Source of the DNA: Williamsia phyllosphaerae
GTDB lineage: Bacteria > Actinomycetota > Actinomycetes > Mycobacteriales > Mycobacteriaceae
NCBI RefSeq assembly: GCF_014635305.1
Contig: NZ_BMCS01000002.1
Location: 620,001-684,000, forward strand
DNA length: 64,000 nt
Direction: 5' to 3'
Position 1 is the first letter of the stretch, and every line of letters begins with the position of its first letter. The notes under the pieces are model-generated. The model made no database searches. It saw only the letters and a program-made list of their open reading frames with translations, and had not been told where the DNA came from. The position numbers and the translations under genes were made by a program. Of the stretch, positions 28,523 through 37,246 are shown piece after piece.

Positions 28523-30351
28523 CTACGACAGAAGAGCCCAGCCTAACACTAACGCTTTCTGCCGATGCATCCTCCGCACGACTGATTGCGCGACGGGGGC
28601 TCGAGAATGATCTACGTCGACTGGCCGTAAATTTCCAGTCGAGTATTCAACCCTCACCCGGCATAGTTGAGGTCGCGCTTGACGACCTGCTGACAAACTT
28701 ACATGTACTTCACGGGTGGCCTTTTAAAGCAGGCAACGACGTTGCCTGGGAAGACCCACTCAGGTCGCTAGTAGTCGACTCACTCGAGGACGCGAAGAGC
28801 ATAACGGAGCGCTTGGAATCGTCCGACGAGCCAAAAGAAATAGATTTTGAGTCGTTACCAAAGATTTTAGGAGCCGAATGGATTGGAAACCTTACGGCAT
28901 TTCAGTGTCGCGATGTTGGCAAGTTGTTGTCGCTTAAACACGGGGCCAATTTCTCCGTTCCTGGTGCAGGGAAGACCAGGGTTGCCTTAGCGGTCTATCA
29001 TATCCTGCGTCGCCGCGCGGGTCTGAAGCGTCTCGTAATCGTTGGACCTAAGTCGAGTTATTCCGCCTGGCGGGACGAGAATGAAGCTTGCTTCCGGTAT
29101 CCGCTTTCTATGAGAGTAGTAGAGGGTTCGCCAGACCCTGACTCAGAGGCGCTAATCGTCAACTACGAACGCCTCCCAGGTATGGTGAATTCTTTGTCTA
29201 GGTGGCTGACAGCCGAGCCCTCAATGATCATCCTGGACGAGGCGCACCGAATGAAGTTAGGTGCGAACGGTGCCTACGGGGCTGCCTGCCTCGCGCTCGG
29301 ACCACGCAGCAACAGACGACTGATCTTAACGGGAACGCCTGCACCAAATGGCGTGACGGATCTCGAGAACCTGTTCGGATTTGTGTGGCCAGGAACAGGG
29401 CGTCAGAGCGTTTTGCGAGCTGTGAATGGTGGGGAATTGGCTGAGGCAAGCCGTGCGCTTCGGCCTCTTTTCACACGAACCACCAAAGACGAGCTTGACC
29501 TGCCTCCGGTAGAGACCGTGCTGAGGTCAGTCGATCTGCCACCTATTCATTCTGAAATATATAAGGCCCTTGTCGGCCAGTTTTCCAGCCGAGCCGCGGG
29601 TAGCGAAGGTGATTTTCAAGCCCTCGGGCGGATTATGGTCTACATGCTAATGGCGGCCACGAGTCCCGCTCTCTTGGCAGTCGGCACAACTCGTTATGAG
29701 CCGCTCTCCTACCAGGTGCCGCCACTCCCGGTACCCGAGCGCTCTTCTCTATACCAGTTAATGCAGGATCTCCCCGCATACGAAACGTCGCCGAAGTACA
29801 GCGAAGTACTCTCACTTGTCAAACAAAACGCCGCCAAGGGCCGAAAGACCTTAGTTTGGTCGACTTTCATTCGTAGTTTGAACACCTTGTCGCGGTCGCT
29901 GGCACCATATCATCCAGCGTTAGTCCACGGCGGCACGCCCGACCGGGAGGATCAAATACGTCGCTTTCGTATGGATAGTGATTGCATGGTGCTTCTATCA
30001 AACCCGGCAACACTTGGCGAGGGTATAAGTCTTCACCATGATTGCCACGACGCAATTTATGTTGACCGCGATTTTGCCGCGGGACGGTTTCTTCAGAGTT
30101 TGGATAGAATTCACCGCCTCGGATTGAGCCCTGACGTCACTACACGGGTCACGGTACTTGCGTCACGGGGAACAATAGACGAAGTGGTAGCATCGCGACT
30201 TGCAGCAAAGCTAAACTTCATGGGCGGGATCCTGGATGACCCCGCGGTGCAGCAGCTTGGCGACCTGAACGATGAACCCGCTTCAGGCATAGAGCTCAAT
30301 CAGGCCGACCTGCAGGCCATGGTGGACCACTTACGTGCGCCTTCCACCTGA
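28519..30351 (+). CDS. SNF2-type superfamily 2 helicase/translocase
   Basis: 610 residues. After a ~120-residue N-terminal domain come the helicase motifs: Q-like FQCRDVGKLL, Walker A VPGAGKTR (147-154), Ia VGPKSSYSAW, II DEAHRMK (240-246), III LTGTPAPNG (270-278), then in the second lobe KTLVWSTFIRSLNTL, IV/V LLSNPATLGEGISLHHD and VI QSLDRIHRLG. This is the SWI2/SNF2 order, expected to move along double-stranded DNA using ATP. It overlaps both neighbours (4 and 17 bases), so the three proteins are made together and probably form one complex in which it translocates DNA for the nuclease. Confidence 0.9.
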   Translation: MTTTEEPSLTLTLSADASSARLIARRGLENDLRRLAVNFQSSIQPSPGIVEVALDDLLTNLHVLHGWPFKAGNDVAWEDPLRSLVVDSLEDAKSITERLESSDEPKEIDFESLPKILGAEWIGNLTAFQCRDVGKLLSLKHGANFSVPGAGKTRVALAVYHILRRRAGLKRLVIVGPKSSYSAWRDENEACFRYPLSMRVVEGSPDPDSEALIVNYERLPGMVNSLSRWLTAEPSMIILDEAHRMKLGANGAYGAACLALGPRSNRRLILTGTPAPNGVTDLENLFGFVWPGTGRQSVLRAVNGGELAEASRALRPLFTRTTKDELDLPPVETVLRSVDLPPIHSEIYKALVGQFSSRAAGSEGDFQALGRIMVYMLMAATSPALLAVGTTRYEPLSYQVPPLPVPERSSLYQLMQDLPAYETSPKYSEVLSLVKQNAAKGRKTLVWSTFIRSLNTLSRSLAPYHPALVHGGTPDREDQIRRFRMDSDCMVLLSNPATLGEGISLHHDCHDAIYVDRDFAAGRFLQSLDRIHRLGLSPDVTTRVTVLASRGTIDEVVASRLAAKLNFMGGILDDPAVQQLGDLNDEPASGIELNQADLQAMVDHLRAPST

Positions 30352-31168
30352 ACCCACTCTACGAGCAGCGAAACGCTGGCTGGAAGTTTTACCGACCAGC
30401 GGCGGAATTGCTCGTGCGCAGGCGTTGTTTACCACCCATAACCGGTACAGCGATCTAACACCCACCCAATACGCTGCCGCGCTTTCCTTGCTCCGAGACC
30501 TAGGTCTTCTCAGTACAGAGCGCTCACCAATTCCCCCTGAAAATCGCATACTCGCCGCCATTTTTGAGGCCACGCCTCAGCCGTGGGTAAAAGATGCCGA
30601 TTGTCTCGTTCAAACACCCGGCGAGTTGCCCGCGGACATTCTGGCGCTTGGTTCGGCTCTTGGTCTTGACGGCACCGCAGTTTTCGAGCAGCTCGTGACA
30701 ACGTGGGGGAAGGTTGATACTTCTATCCGCGAGATTGTAGGCGCGTCAGGAGAAGCTGCGCTTGTGGAGTTACTTCGACGGCACACGGCAGGCAGAGTCG
30801 ATCACGTTTCAAATTGGTCGGACGGTTTTGGTTACGACATCGGATTTAATCAGGGGAGGACGGTCGCCCACCTTGAGGTCAAGAGCTCAACAAGAAGTAA
30901 CCGCTTTACCGCATACCTTTCGCGTCACGAATATAACGTAATGCTGCGTGATGAGCATTGGGTGCTCGTTGCACTACGCATGTCGCCCGATCTAGAGATT
31001 ATCGGAGTAGGTTCTGTTCCCGACCATTGGATTAGATCGAATGCACCCCGCGATACACATAGTTCGGGCAGCTGGGCGGTGTGCAAGCTGGAGATTCCAT
31101 CCGAGGTGATAGAGAGCGGTATTCCATTGTTGCGAGGTTCCGGCGAAGTACATCTTCCTGCGTGGTGA
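30335..31168 (+). CDS. DUF3883-type PD-(D/E)XK nuclease
   Basis: 277 residues from GTG 30335. The N-terminal ~130 residues are helical and look like a winged-helix adaptor. The C-terminal domain carries the nuclease core: GEAALVELLRRH (E140), GFGYDIGF (D168) and LEVKSST (E181, K183), then FTAYLSRHEYNVM. Glu, GYDI and EVK-S-S in this order are typical of DUF3883/restriction-endonuclease-like proteins next to helicases in defence loci. It overlaps the helicase gene by 17 bases and is the last gene of the ParB-SNF2-nuclease operon. It is the likely DNA-cleaving subunit. Confidence 0.82.
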   Translation: MRLPPEPTLRAAKRWLEVLPTSGGIARAQALFTTHNRYSDLTPTQYAAALSLLRDLGLLSTERSPIPPENRILAAIFEATPQPWVKDADCLVQTPGELPADILALGSALGLDGTAVFEQLVTTWGKVDTSIREIVGASGEAALVELLRRHTAGRVDHVSNWSDGFGYDIGFNQGRTVAHLEVKSSTRSNRFTAYLSRHEYNVMLRDEHWVLVALRMSPDLEIIGVGSVPDHWIRSNAPRDTHSSGSWAVCKLEIPSEVIESGIPLLRGSGEVHLPAW

Positions 31169-31412
31169 AGTGTGTGGTTGACCCGGTGGGTTGCGTTTCT
31201 TCACAACTAGGACGACCGCAAGCCCTCGAGCCCATGGTGTTTCGGCGACTGCGGCAACGTGCCGGTTTGGCGTGTCGAGTGCTCAGCTGCGGTATTAGAG
31301 CACCGTAATCGGCTAGCCTGCTCAGGCGGACCGACGGACTTCCGTTCGGGCTGGCCCAACGGACATGTCCCCCACCGCACGAATCCTTTCGTGCTGCCTT
31401 GGGGACATCTAC

Positions 31413-33281
31413 GTGACTTTGCTTCGGACCACCGCCGAACGTGTGGCGATCGCCGATCCGGACTCTCTCGTGGAGCAACTCTTGGAACAGATGCTGCACC
31501 AACGGGGGTACCTGCCAGCGAAGGCCGAGCAGCAGTCATGGCGCCGTTCGCTTCCCGTGTTAGCAGCCGACCTCCGCGATGCGGGACTGGGCGACGTCGA
31601 GATGCTCGTCGAGTACCACCTACCACTGACGTCCCAGAGAGCCGACGTTGTCCTCGCCGGTACGCACCCGACCACCGGCGAACCCTCGTACGTGGTCGTC
31701 GAATTGAAGCAGTGGTCGGCAGCAACGTCATTCGAGGGCAACCCGGAGTTGGTGTCTGTCCCCGGAATGCCGGGCGGGCCAAAGCTCCACCCCGTGCTGC
31801 AGGTCCGCGGCTATTGCAACTACATCGCTGACTTCGCGCGAGCGCTCGAGGATCAGCCCGACTCGCTCGCAGGCATGGTCTACCTCCACAACGCCACCGA
31901 CTCTGCTGCAGTCGCAGACCTAACTGAGGTACCGGTATCGACGACCGGGCGGTTCTTCACTGGGGTCACCCGCGGTGCGATGATCGACTTCCTGCGAACA
32001 CGTCTGGCGCCACACCCTGGCCGAGCCGCCGCAGACATCCTGCTCAACTCCGCTGTCGCACCGTCGCAGCAGTTGCTGAAGGTTGCCGCAGACGAGGTAC
32101 GCAATCGCGAACAATTCCACCTGCTCGGGAACCAGCAGCTCGCAGTCGACCTGGTCATGCACGCGGTCGAACAGGCACGACGCGCGAACTCGAAGCGAAT
32201 CATCGTGGTCACGGGTGGGCCCGGCAGCGGCAAGAGCGTGATCGCGCTGTCGTTACTCGGTGAGCTGTCCCGGCAGGGGCGAACCGTGCTGCACGCCACG
32301 GGCTCCCGCTCGTTCACGCAGACCCTGCGCAAAGTGGCAGGTCACCGCGACAAGCGAGTCCAGTCCATGTTCAAGTACTTCAACCAGTTCATGGACGCCG
32401 GTGCCAACGATCTCGACATCTTGATCCTGGACGAAGCCCACCGCATCCGCGAGACATCGGTGGACCGCTACACCCGCGCGGCGCTGCGTACCGGTCGTCT
32501 ACAAGTCGACGAGCTGATCTCCGCGGCGCGGGTACCCGTCTTCCTGCTCGACCAGCACCAGGTGGTCCGGCCCGGCGAGATGGGAACGCGAGAACAGATC
32601 GAGGCATACGCCGCACACCTCGGAGTCACCACCCACCACGTGGAGCTCGGCGAGCAGTTTCGCTGCGGCGGCAGCGAGGAATACATGCTGTGGGTCGCGC
32701 GGATACTCGGACTCCGCGACGAACCGCCCGTTGCGTGGCAGGGCGATCCCCAGTTCCAAGTCCTGGTCGCGGACAGCCCCGCCGAGCTGGAAGCGATTTT
32801 GCGAAACAAGACCGACGACGGTTACTCGGCACGCATGACTGCTGGTTACTGCTGGCCCTGGAGCAACGCCCGCGACGGCGGAACTCTCGTCGAAGACGTT
32901 GTTATCGACGACTGGTCCCGCCCGTGGAACAGCAAAAGCGACCGCCGAGTTGGCGATGCACCGCCGGCGCCACTGTGGGCCACGGATGACGGTGGATTCG
33001 GCCAGGTCGGGTGTGTCTACACCGCACAGGGCTTCGAGTACGACTGGAACGGCGTCATCATCGGCCCCGACCTGCTCTGGCGCGACGGGCACTTCGTGTC
33101 TGTACGGCGCGCGAATCGCGACCCTGACTTCAAGAACACCGTCAAGGTTCCGGACGACCGTTTCGACGTCCTCGTTCGCAACGTCTACAAGGTGCTCCTT
33201 ACCCGCGGGATGGTGGGCACCGTCATCTATTCAACGGATCGCGAGACCCGAGAAGCGTTGCATCGACTCATAACTGAATAA
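31413..33281 (+). CDS. PD-(D/E)XK nuclease fused to a DUF2075 (SF1-like) helicase
   Basis: About 622 residues from GTG 31413; an ATG at 31365 would add 16 residues with no family look. The N-terminal ~200 residues contain a nuclease core: RADVVLAG (Asp ~78) and YVVVELKQW (Glu ~97, Lys ~99). The helicase follows with Walker A GGPGSGKSV (about 268-276), DEAHRIRET (about 340) and the DUF2075 C-terminal signature VGCVYTAQGFEYDWNGVIIG. The last ~60 residues include NVYKVLLTRGM. This resembles the helicase of bacterial group-3 Schlafen-like proteins. It is more G+C-rich than the preceding operon, so it may be a separate acquisition. An antiphage role is inferred. The ~240 bases upstream hold no gene. 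Confidence 0.82.
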   Translation: MTLLRTTAERVAIADPDSLVEQLLEQMLHQRGYLPAKAEQQSWRRSLPVLAADLRDAGLGDVEMLVEYHLPLTSQRADVVLAGTHPTTGEPSYVVVELKQWSAATSFEGNPELVSVPGMPGGPKLHPVLQVRGYCNYIADFARALEDQPDSLAGMVYLHNATDSAAVADLTEVPVSTTGRFFTGVTRGAMIDFLRTRLAPHPGRAAADILLNSAVAPSQQLLKVAADEVRNREQFHLLGNQQLAVDLVMHAVEQARRANSKRIIVVTGGPGSGKSVIALSLLGELSRQGRTVLHATGSRSFTQTLRKVAGHRDKRVQSMFKYFNQFMDAGANDLDILILDEAHRIRETSVDRYTRAALRTGRLQVDELISAARVPVFLLDQHQVVRPGEMGTREQIEAYAAHLGVTTHHVELGEQFRCGGSEEYMLWVARILGLRDEPPVAWQGDPQFQVLVADSPAELEAILRNKTDDGYSARMTAGYCWPWSNARDGGTLVEDVVIDDWSRPWNSKSDRRVGDAPPAPLWATDDGGFGQVGCVYTAQGFEYDWNGVIIGPDLLWRDGHFVSVRRANRDPDFKNTVKVPDDRFDVLVRNVYKVLLTRGMVGTVIYSTDRETREALHRLITE

Positions 33282-33362
33282 CCAACCGATTTAAGCATCG
33301 GCCCGACAGGCTTCCACGCCGGATATGCCTCCACCCGCTGCGACCTCTGAGAGGCGCGCGTA

Positions 33363-34229
33363 GTGACTGCATGGATTGTGACCGTTGGCGAGGACTTTCC
33401 CGACCACGTTCGCTTCGCAATTGACGACGGGTTCTGGGACACCCGACGTCGTCGGGACATACGCGCAGGCGACGAGGTTTTCTTCTGGCTCTCCGGTAGC
33501 GGACTCGTGGCTTGGGTGGAGGTGACGTCGGATCTAAGAGACCTGCGAGCCGGCGATCCGCCTGCACATTGGCACGACGCGCGAACAGGTGGCTACCAAT
33601 TTCGCTTTGAACTGCGCGAACGAAAGGTTGTTAACGTTGATCGAAGTTGGAAGGCGATCAGCGCGGAAACGGGCATCACACAACTACTGAGCAACGGGAT
33701 GATCGAGGTACCTACGGAAGCAGAGAACTACTTCAGGGGACTCTTTGGGCAGGTAGCGCCGCCTGCGCCGGCGGAGCGGCCGCGAACCGACTTCCAGTTT
33801 GATCCGGAGATTTACGAACCGGGCGAAGACACGCGTGAGCGCGCCATGCGGGCGATCACCCTCCGTCGTGGCCAGAGTGCGTTTCGTGACTCACTGGTCG
33901 ATGCCTACAATTCGAGGTGCGCTGTCTCCGGCTCAACCGTCCTGCCGATTCTGGAGGCGGCGCACATCGATCGCTTTTTCGGCGCTCAAAGCCATCACGT
34001 ATCCAACGGCCTGCTGCTTCGGTGCGACGTTCACACACTGTTCGATCTCCAGCGACTCACTATCGACGACGAGCTCAAGGTGCGCGTCTCCCCCACGCTG
34101 CGCAAGACGGAATACGCGTCGCTCGACGGAAAGGCGCTACGCCTGCCCAAGGACCAGTCGGCCTTTCCCAACCAAGACGCGCTTCGTCGTCACGCTGAGG
34201 GCTGTCTCTGGCTGTCGACCACGCCGTAG
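33363..34229 (+). CDS. EVE-like/HNH endonuclease, probably modification-dependent
   Basis: 288 residues. The N-terminal ~130 residues (WIVTVGEDFPDHVRFAI, RAGDEVFFWLSGSGLVAWVEV, GGYQFRFELRERKVVNVDRSWKAIS) have the pattern of EVE/PUA-like domains that flip out modified bases. Residues 180-230 form an HNH_2-type nuclease: RCAVSGS, LEAAHID (H201), NGLLLRCDVHTLFDL (N215, H224). This pairing is typical of type IV enzymes that cut DNA with modified cytosine. GTG 33363 follows GAGGCGCG. It stands 82 bases after the nuclease-helicase gene and may be expressed with it. If it detects 5-methylcytosine, it must tolerate the host's own methylation by the nearby methylase. Confidence 0.8.
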   Translation: MTAWIVTVGEDFPDHVRFAIDDGFWDTRRRRDIRAGDEVFFWLSGSGLVAWVEVTSDLRDLRAGDPPAHWHDARTGGYQFRFELRERKVVNVDRSWKAISAETGITQLLSNGMIEVPTEAENYFRGLFGQVAPPAPAERPRTDFQFDPEIYEPGEDTRERAMRAITLRRGQSAFRDSLVDAYNSRCAVSGSTVLPILEAAHIDRFFGAQSHHVSNGLLLRCDVHTLFDLQRLTIDDELKVRVSPTLRKTEYASLDGKALRLPKDQSAFPNQDALRRHAEGCLWLSTTP

Positions 34230-34317
34230 AACAAAGCCCATGTCCAGACCTGGTAGCAACGTTCGTACGACGAAAGTACTTACATGACGTATCCCGCTGG
34301 CCCTGCCACGAGCTACC

Positions 34318-35043
34318 TCACACGACACCGAGGTTGTTCGCATTCACCACTGCTTCACGCCTGATTTCGGACAGGACCGGGTGGAACGGGTGACGTCGGT
34401 TTCCCTGGAGGTTCAGTGGCAGGTCAAGATCTGCGATCAGCTCATCCTCGAGTACCCACGGCTCTGGGTGCTCGATCCAGGACACGAAGGCGTTGGCGGT
34501 CATCCACTGAGTCAGTAGCTTCTCCCCTGCGTGGAAGGTCCGGCGATTACCTGAACCCACGCGGCGCAGCTCGATCCCCAGCTCGTTTGACAGGAGACAT
34601 CCCAGCGTCTTTCGAAGCGTTGATCCCTCGGCGTTCCCCCGATAGTGGGTTCTAATGCGACGGCGGATGTTCTGCCTACTGGCCGGCTTCCCGTTCGTCG
34701 GTGGTCGGCTGGGGCTGATCCCCGCGTAGAGCAATGTCAGACCATTCCGTGTTTCACAGGCCTCCGTGTCGATCTCCGGGTGTGGGATCGCACCGAACCA
34801 CCATCCGTAGACACCGGGGCTTGGTGGGATGGGACTTGGACGGGTGAGTGCCTCTTCCGCCGTGAACGGTGGTGCGGTGAGGTAGGTGGTGCGCCTGTCG
34901 ATCAAGATGCCTTGCCTCTTACTCGGTGACGACGTTCTGTCGGTGTCCAAACCGCCATAGAGCGCCGTCAGCTGTACGAAATCGTTCGACGGTGCAAGGT
35001 CAGCCGTGGTCAAGGTTCGACGATTTGATCGCCGAAGCCACAT
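34318..35043 (-). CDS. GIY-YIG nuclease-like protein
   Basis: 241 residues. SPGVYGWWF (76-83) and LLYAGISPSRPP (104-115) are the GIY and YIG strands, followed by RQNIRRRIRTHYRGNAEGSTLRKTL, which holds the conserved Arg and the family motif of a widespread actinobacterial GIY-YIG group. The C-terminus (WIEHPEPW, LPLNLQGNRRHPF) is also typical. GGAGGGG lies just upstream of ATG 35043, which supports this start although it overlaps the preceding gene by 44 bases. It is the second gene of a leftward pair with a PD-(D/E)XK protein. Its target is unknown; defence is inferred from the island. Confidence 0.8.
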   Translation of the reverse strand: MWLRRSNRRTLTTADLAPSNDFVQLTALYGGLDTDRTSSPSKRQGILIDRRTTYLTAPPFTAEEALTRPSPIPPSPGVYGWWFGAIPHPEIDTEACETRNGLTLLYAGISPSRPPTNGKPASRQNIRRRIRTHYRGNAEGSTLRKTLGCLLSNELGIELRRVGSGNRRTFHAGEKLLTQWMTANAFVSWIEHPEPWVLEDELIADLDLPLNLQGNRRHPFHPVLSEIRREAVVNANNLGVV

Positions 35044-35803
35044 TCAGCTGCCCCTCCGCTGAAAGTTGCTCTTGGAGAAACGTGTTCATCCGAAGTGGGT
35101 CTGACTGAAGGCGTTCGGCAGGCTGACGTTCATCCCAAGTTTCGAAGTCTGCCGCATCGTCGAACGTGATGACACCGATTCCATGCTCCGACGCGGCAGC
35201 AATCACTGCACCGATCTCATCTCGCTTTGTGTCGGCCAGGACGTCTGGCACGTGGAAAAGTGTGTACGAGTGAGTCGCCGAGCGGCTGTGTGATAGCGCC
35301 TCGTACACCGCCAACACGTTGATGTTGTCGACTGTTTTCACCTCGAAAGTGACCACCTCAAATCGTGCTGGCACGAGTTCGAACCGTCGAAATCCCACAA
35401 CGACCAGGTCTGGGCGACTCCAGCGCCCGCCAGTCAATCGACCTCCCCCAAACGCTGTGTCCTCGTGCGCGAGCGCCGAGAGGCCGCGGTAGTCGCTCCA
35501 CTCCGCTCCCAGCGTCTGCAGCAGCGGCTTGTAGAGGCTCGACTCCGTGACCGGTGCCGGGATCGATACCGTCTTGCTTGATGGGTCAGATTGAGATGGC
35601 GCAAAAGCCCGGCGCAGCGTTCCCCCGCGGCCAACGCCGCGAATCACCAGGTGCTTGTCCAGCAGACCCTGGCGGGCCCTCCCGTAGCGAGGGCGACTCC
35701 ATCCGATGCGCGAACGCAGCGACCCGTTCCCAGCCGCGCAGCCATCATCGGGTACCTCGCAGAACAGCTGATATTCATCCTCGTTTAGTTGAAGGTCCGT
35801 CAC
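35000..35803 (-). CDS. winged-helix plus PD-(D/E)XK nuclease-like protein
   Basis: 267 residues from GTG 35803. The first ~70 residues look like a winged helix with a DprA/MarR-like ring (GSLRSRIGWSRPRYGRARQGLLDKHLVIRGVGRGGTLRR). The rest has a restriction-endonuclease core: Glu88, RPDLVVVG (D132) and VTFEVKTVD (E154, K156), followed by ALSHSRSATHSYTLF and the C-terminal strand IGVITFDD. A wHTH-nuclease of this kind often acts as a DNA sensor with cutting ability. It overlaps the GIY-YIG gene, so the two nucleases form one transcription unit, divergent from the next pair. Confidence 0.75.
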   Translation of the reverse strand: MTDLQLNEDEYQLFCEVPDDGCAAGNGSLRSRIGWSRPRYGRARQGLLDKHLVIRGVGRGGTLRRAFAPSQSDPSSKTVSIPAPVTESSLYKPLLQTLGAEWSDYRGLSALAHEDTAFGGGRLTGGRWSRPDLVVVGFRRFELVPARFEVVTFEVKTVDNINVLAVYEALSHSRSATHSYTLFHVPDVLADTKRDEIGAVIAAASEHGIGVITFDDAADFETWDERQPAERLQSDPLRMNTFLQEQLSAEGQLNVASAIKSSNLDHG

Positions 35804-35929
35804 TCCCTAAGTCTTCCTCCGCAGCTGTTTTCTAGGGCTGGTTTCGCGAGTTCGACGCCTCGCCGACGCGATAGCTCGCGATACGGCGATCGGGGTTGCC
35901 AACGAACGTGACGTCGTTGGACCGCACGG

Positions 35930-37246
35930 ATGTCCGAGCGATCTGCAATCATCGGTTTCATGGAGAACTTGCCTGAGACGACGGACCCCTCTGCTGACTT
36001 GTCGATCGACGTCGAGGACGACGGAGTACTTGTGATGGGGACACCGGAGCTCATTGACTCCTACATTGCCCGTCTTCGCGAGGTCACCAACAACGAGGTC
36101 TCTGATTCTGCGATTTCCAAGAGTGACCTCGGGACGATTGCGGGAGTAGCCGCCGGCGCCGCCAACGCCACCGCCCAGCACGGGCGTTACGTGAAGATCG
36201 CAAAAGAAAGCATGAAGCTCGTGCAGGCTAGCAAGATGGTCCCCGCAAAAAACGTACCGGGGAACTACTTTCGCGCAACGACCGTCGGCGCAGGTAACAA
36301 GTTCTCGGGTCAGATCGTATGGAAGCCATTGGTAGGCAGTCCCGCTCGGTTGGCGTCGATTCAGATGATCGCGATTCAGATGGCTCTGACCACCGCGCTT
36401 GCCGACGTCCAGAAAGCCGTGGCAAAGGTTGAGGACAAAGTCGACGACCTGTTGGCTCTGTCCAAAGCTCAGATGGTCGGCGATATAGTCGGCAGCCACA
36501 GCTACCTGAAGCGACTGGTGACAGAGGTCCGGACTAACGGCAGTCTCCCCAACTCTGATTGGGAGGCAGTCGCGTCTCTCGGTCCGTCGCTCGAGAAGGG
36601 GTTGGAACGAATCCGGTCGTATGTCGGCGCGACCGTGGGAAAGCTAGACCCCGAGATGTCAGTCAGCAAACGCGCAGCTCGAATCGAGACCGCTGTCGCC
36701 GAAAACCGCTTGGGGGAGTCGCTACAGCTGCTGATCGTTGCCGAGCAGACCTTGTACTACTGGCAACACCTGCGCCTCCGACGCGTCATGGATACCGAGC
36801 CCCAGCATCGGGAGTCCGTCCACTCTTCCGTGCAAAGCATTCTCACCACTCAGGGGCGCCTGGACGCAGAACTCTGGTCGCAGCTCCATACCCGACTCAA
36901 CGGATTCGACAAGGTCAAGCCGCTGGAGATCGGCCGATTCTGGGACATCAGCACCCTGAAAACCAACACCGTTCGACTTCAAGCCGATCTCGAAGACTTC
37001 CGGCAAGCACGTGCAGGCCAGCTCCAAGAGTGGGACCGATACGACACCCCCGGAATCGGAGATGCTATGAACGAGATCGGAACAATCGCGACTCACGCAT
37101 GGAATCGCGGCTCGACACTGACAGCTAGTGGCCTGCGAGGTCTCGCGGACCTGCTCGATAGTCCTGAGGACAAGTCCGAGAAGGTCATCGTCCAGACCGA
37201 CTCTGAGGTGGGAACCGCACCGCAGACTAACCAGAGGGCTGAGTGA
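35930..37246 (+). CDS. helical protein coupled to an HNH nuclease
   Basis: 438 residues. After an acidic N-terminus there is a small Ala/Gly segment (GTIAGVAAGAANATAQHG, about 68-85) that could be amphipathic or membrane-associating. It is followed by long helices with coiled-coil periodicity (LASIQMIAIQMALTTALADVQ, then KAVAKVEDKVDDLLALSK). No enzyme motif is visible. ATG 35930 and ATG 35960 are both possible starts. Its stop overlaps the GTG of the HNH gene (GTGA), so the two are coupled. It may be a sensor or scaffold regulating the nuclease; that is inference. G+C content is intermediate. Confidence 0.65.
   Translation: MSERSAIIGFMENLPETTDPSADLSIDVEDDGVLVMGTPELIDSYIARLREVTNNEVSDSAISKSDLGTIAGVAAGAANATAQHGRYVKIAKESMKLVQASKMVPAKNVPGNYFRATTVGAGNKFSGQIVWKPLVGSPARLASIQMIAIQMALTTALADVQKAVAKVEDKVDDLLALSKAQMVGDIVGSHSYLKRLVTEVRTNGSLPNSDWEAVASLGPSLEKGLERIRSYVGATVGKLDPEMSVSKRAARIETAVAENRLGESLQLLIVAEQTLYYWQHLRLRRVMDTEPQHRESVHSSVQSILTTQGRLDAELWSQLHTRLNGFDKVKPLEIGRFWDISTLKTNTVRLQADLEDFRQARAGQLQEWDRYDTPGIGDAMNEIGTIATHAWNRGSTLTASGLRGLADLLDSPEDKSEKVIVQTDSEVGTAPQTNQRAE

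Noticed and set aside
24956..31168. Assignment of the cassette to DISARM, BREX, Druantia or Dnd
   Set aside because: No DUF1998 protein, PglZ, BrxC-type ATPase, phospholipase-D protein or DndCDE-like sulfur genes are present. The ParB-like protein lacks the full DndB look.
31207..31831. Overlapping open frames on both strands at the start of the nuclease-helicase gene
   Set aside because: Arg/Pro-rich shadows of the real frame, which carries the nuclease core residues.
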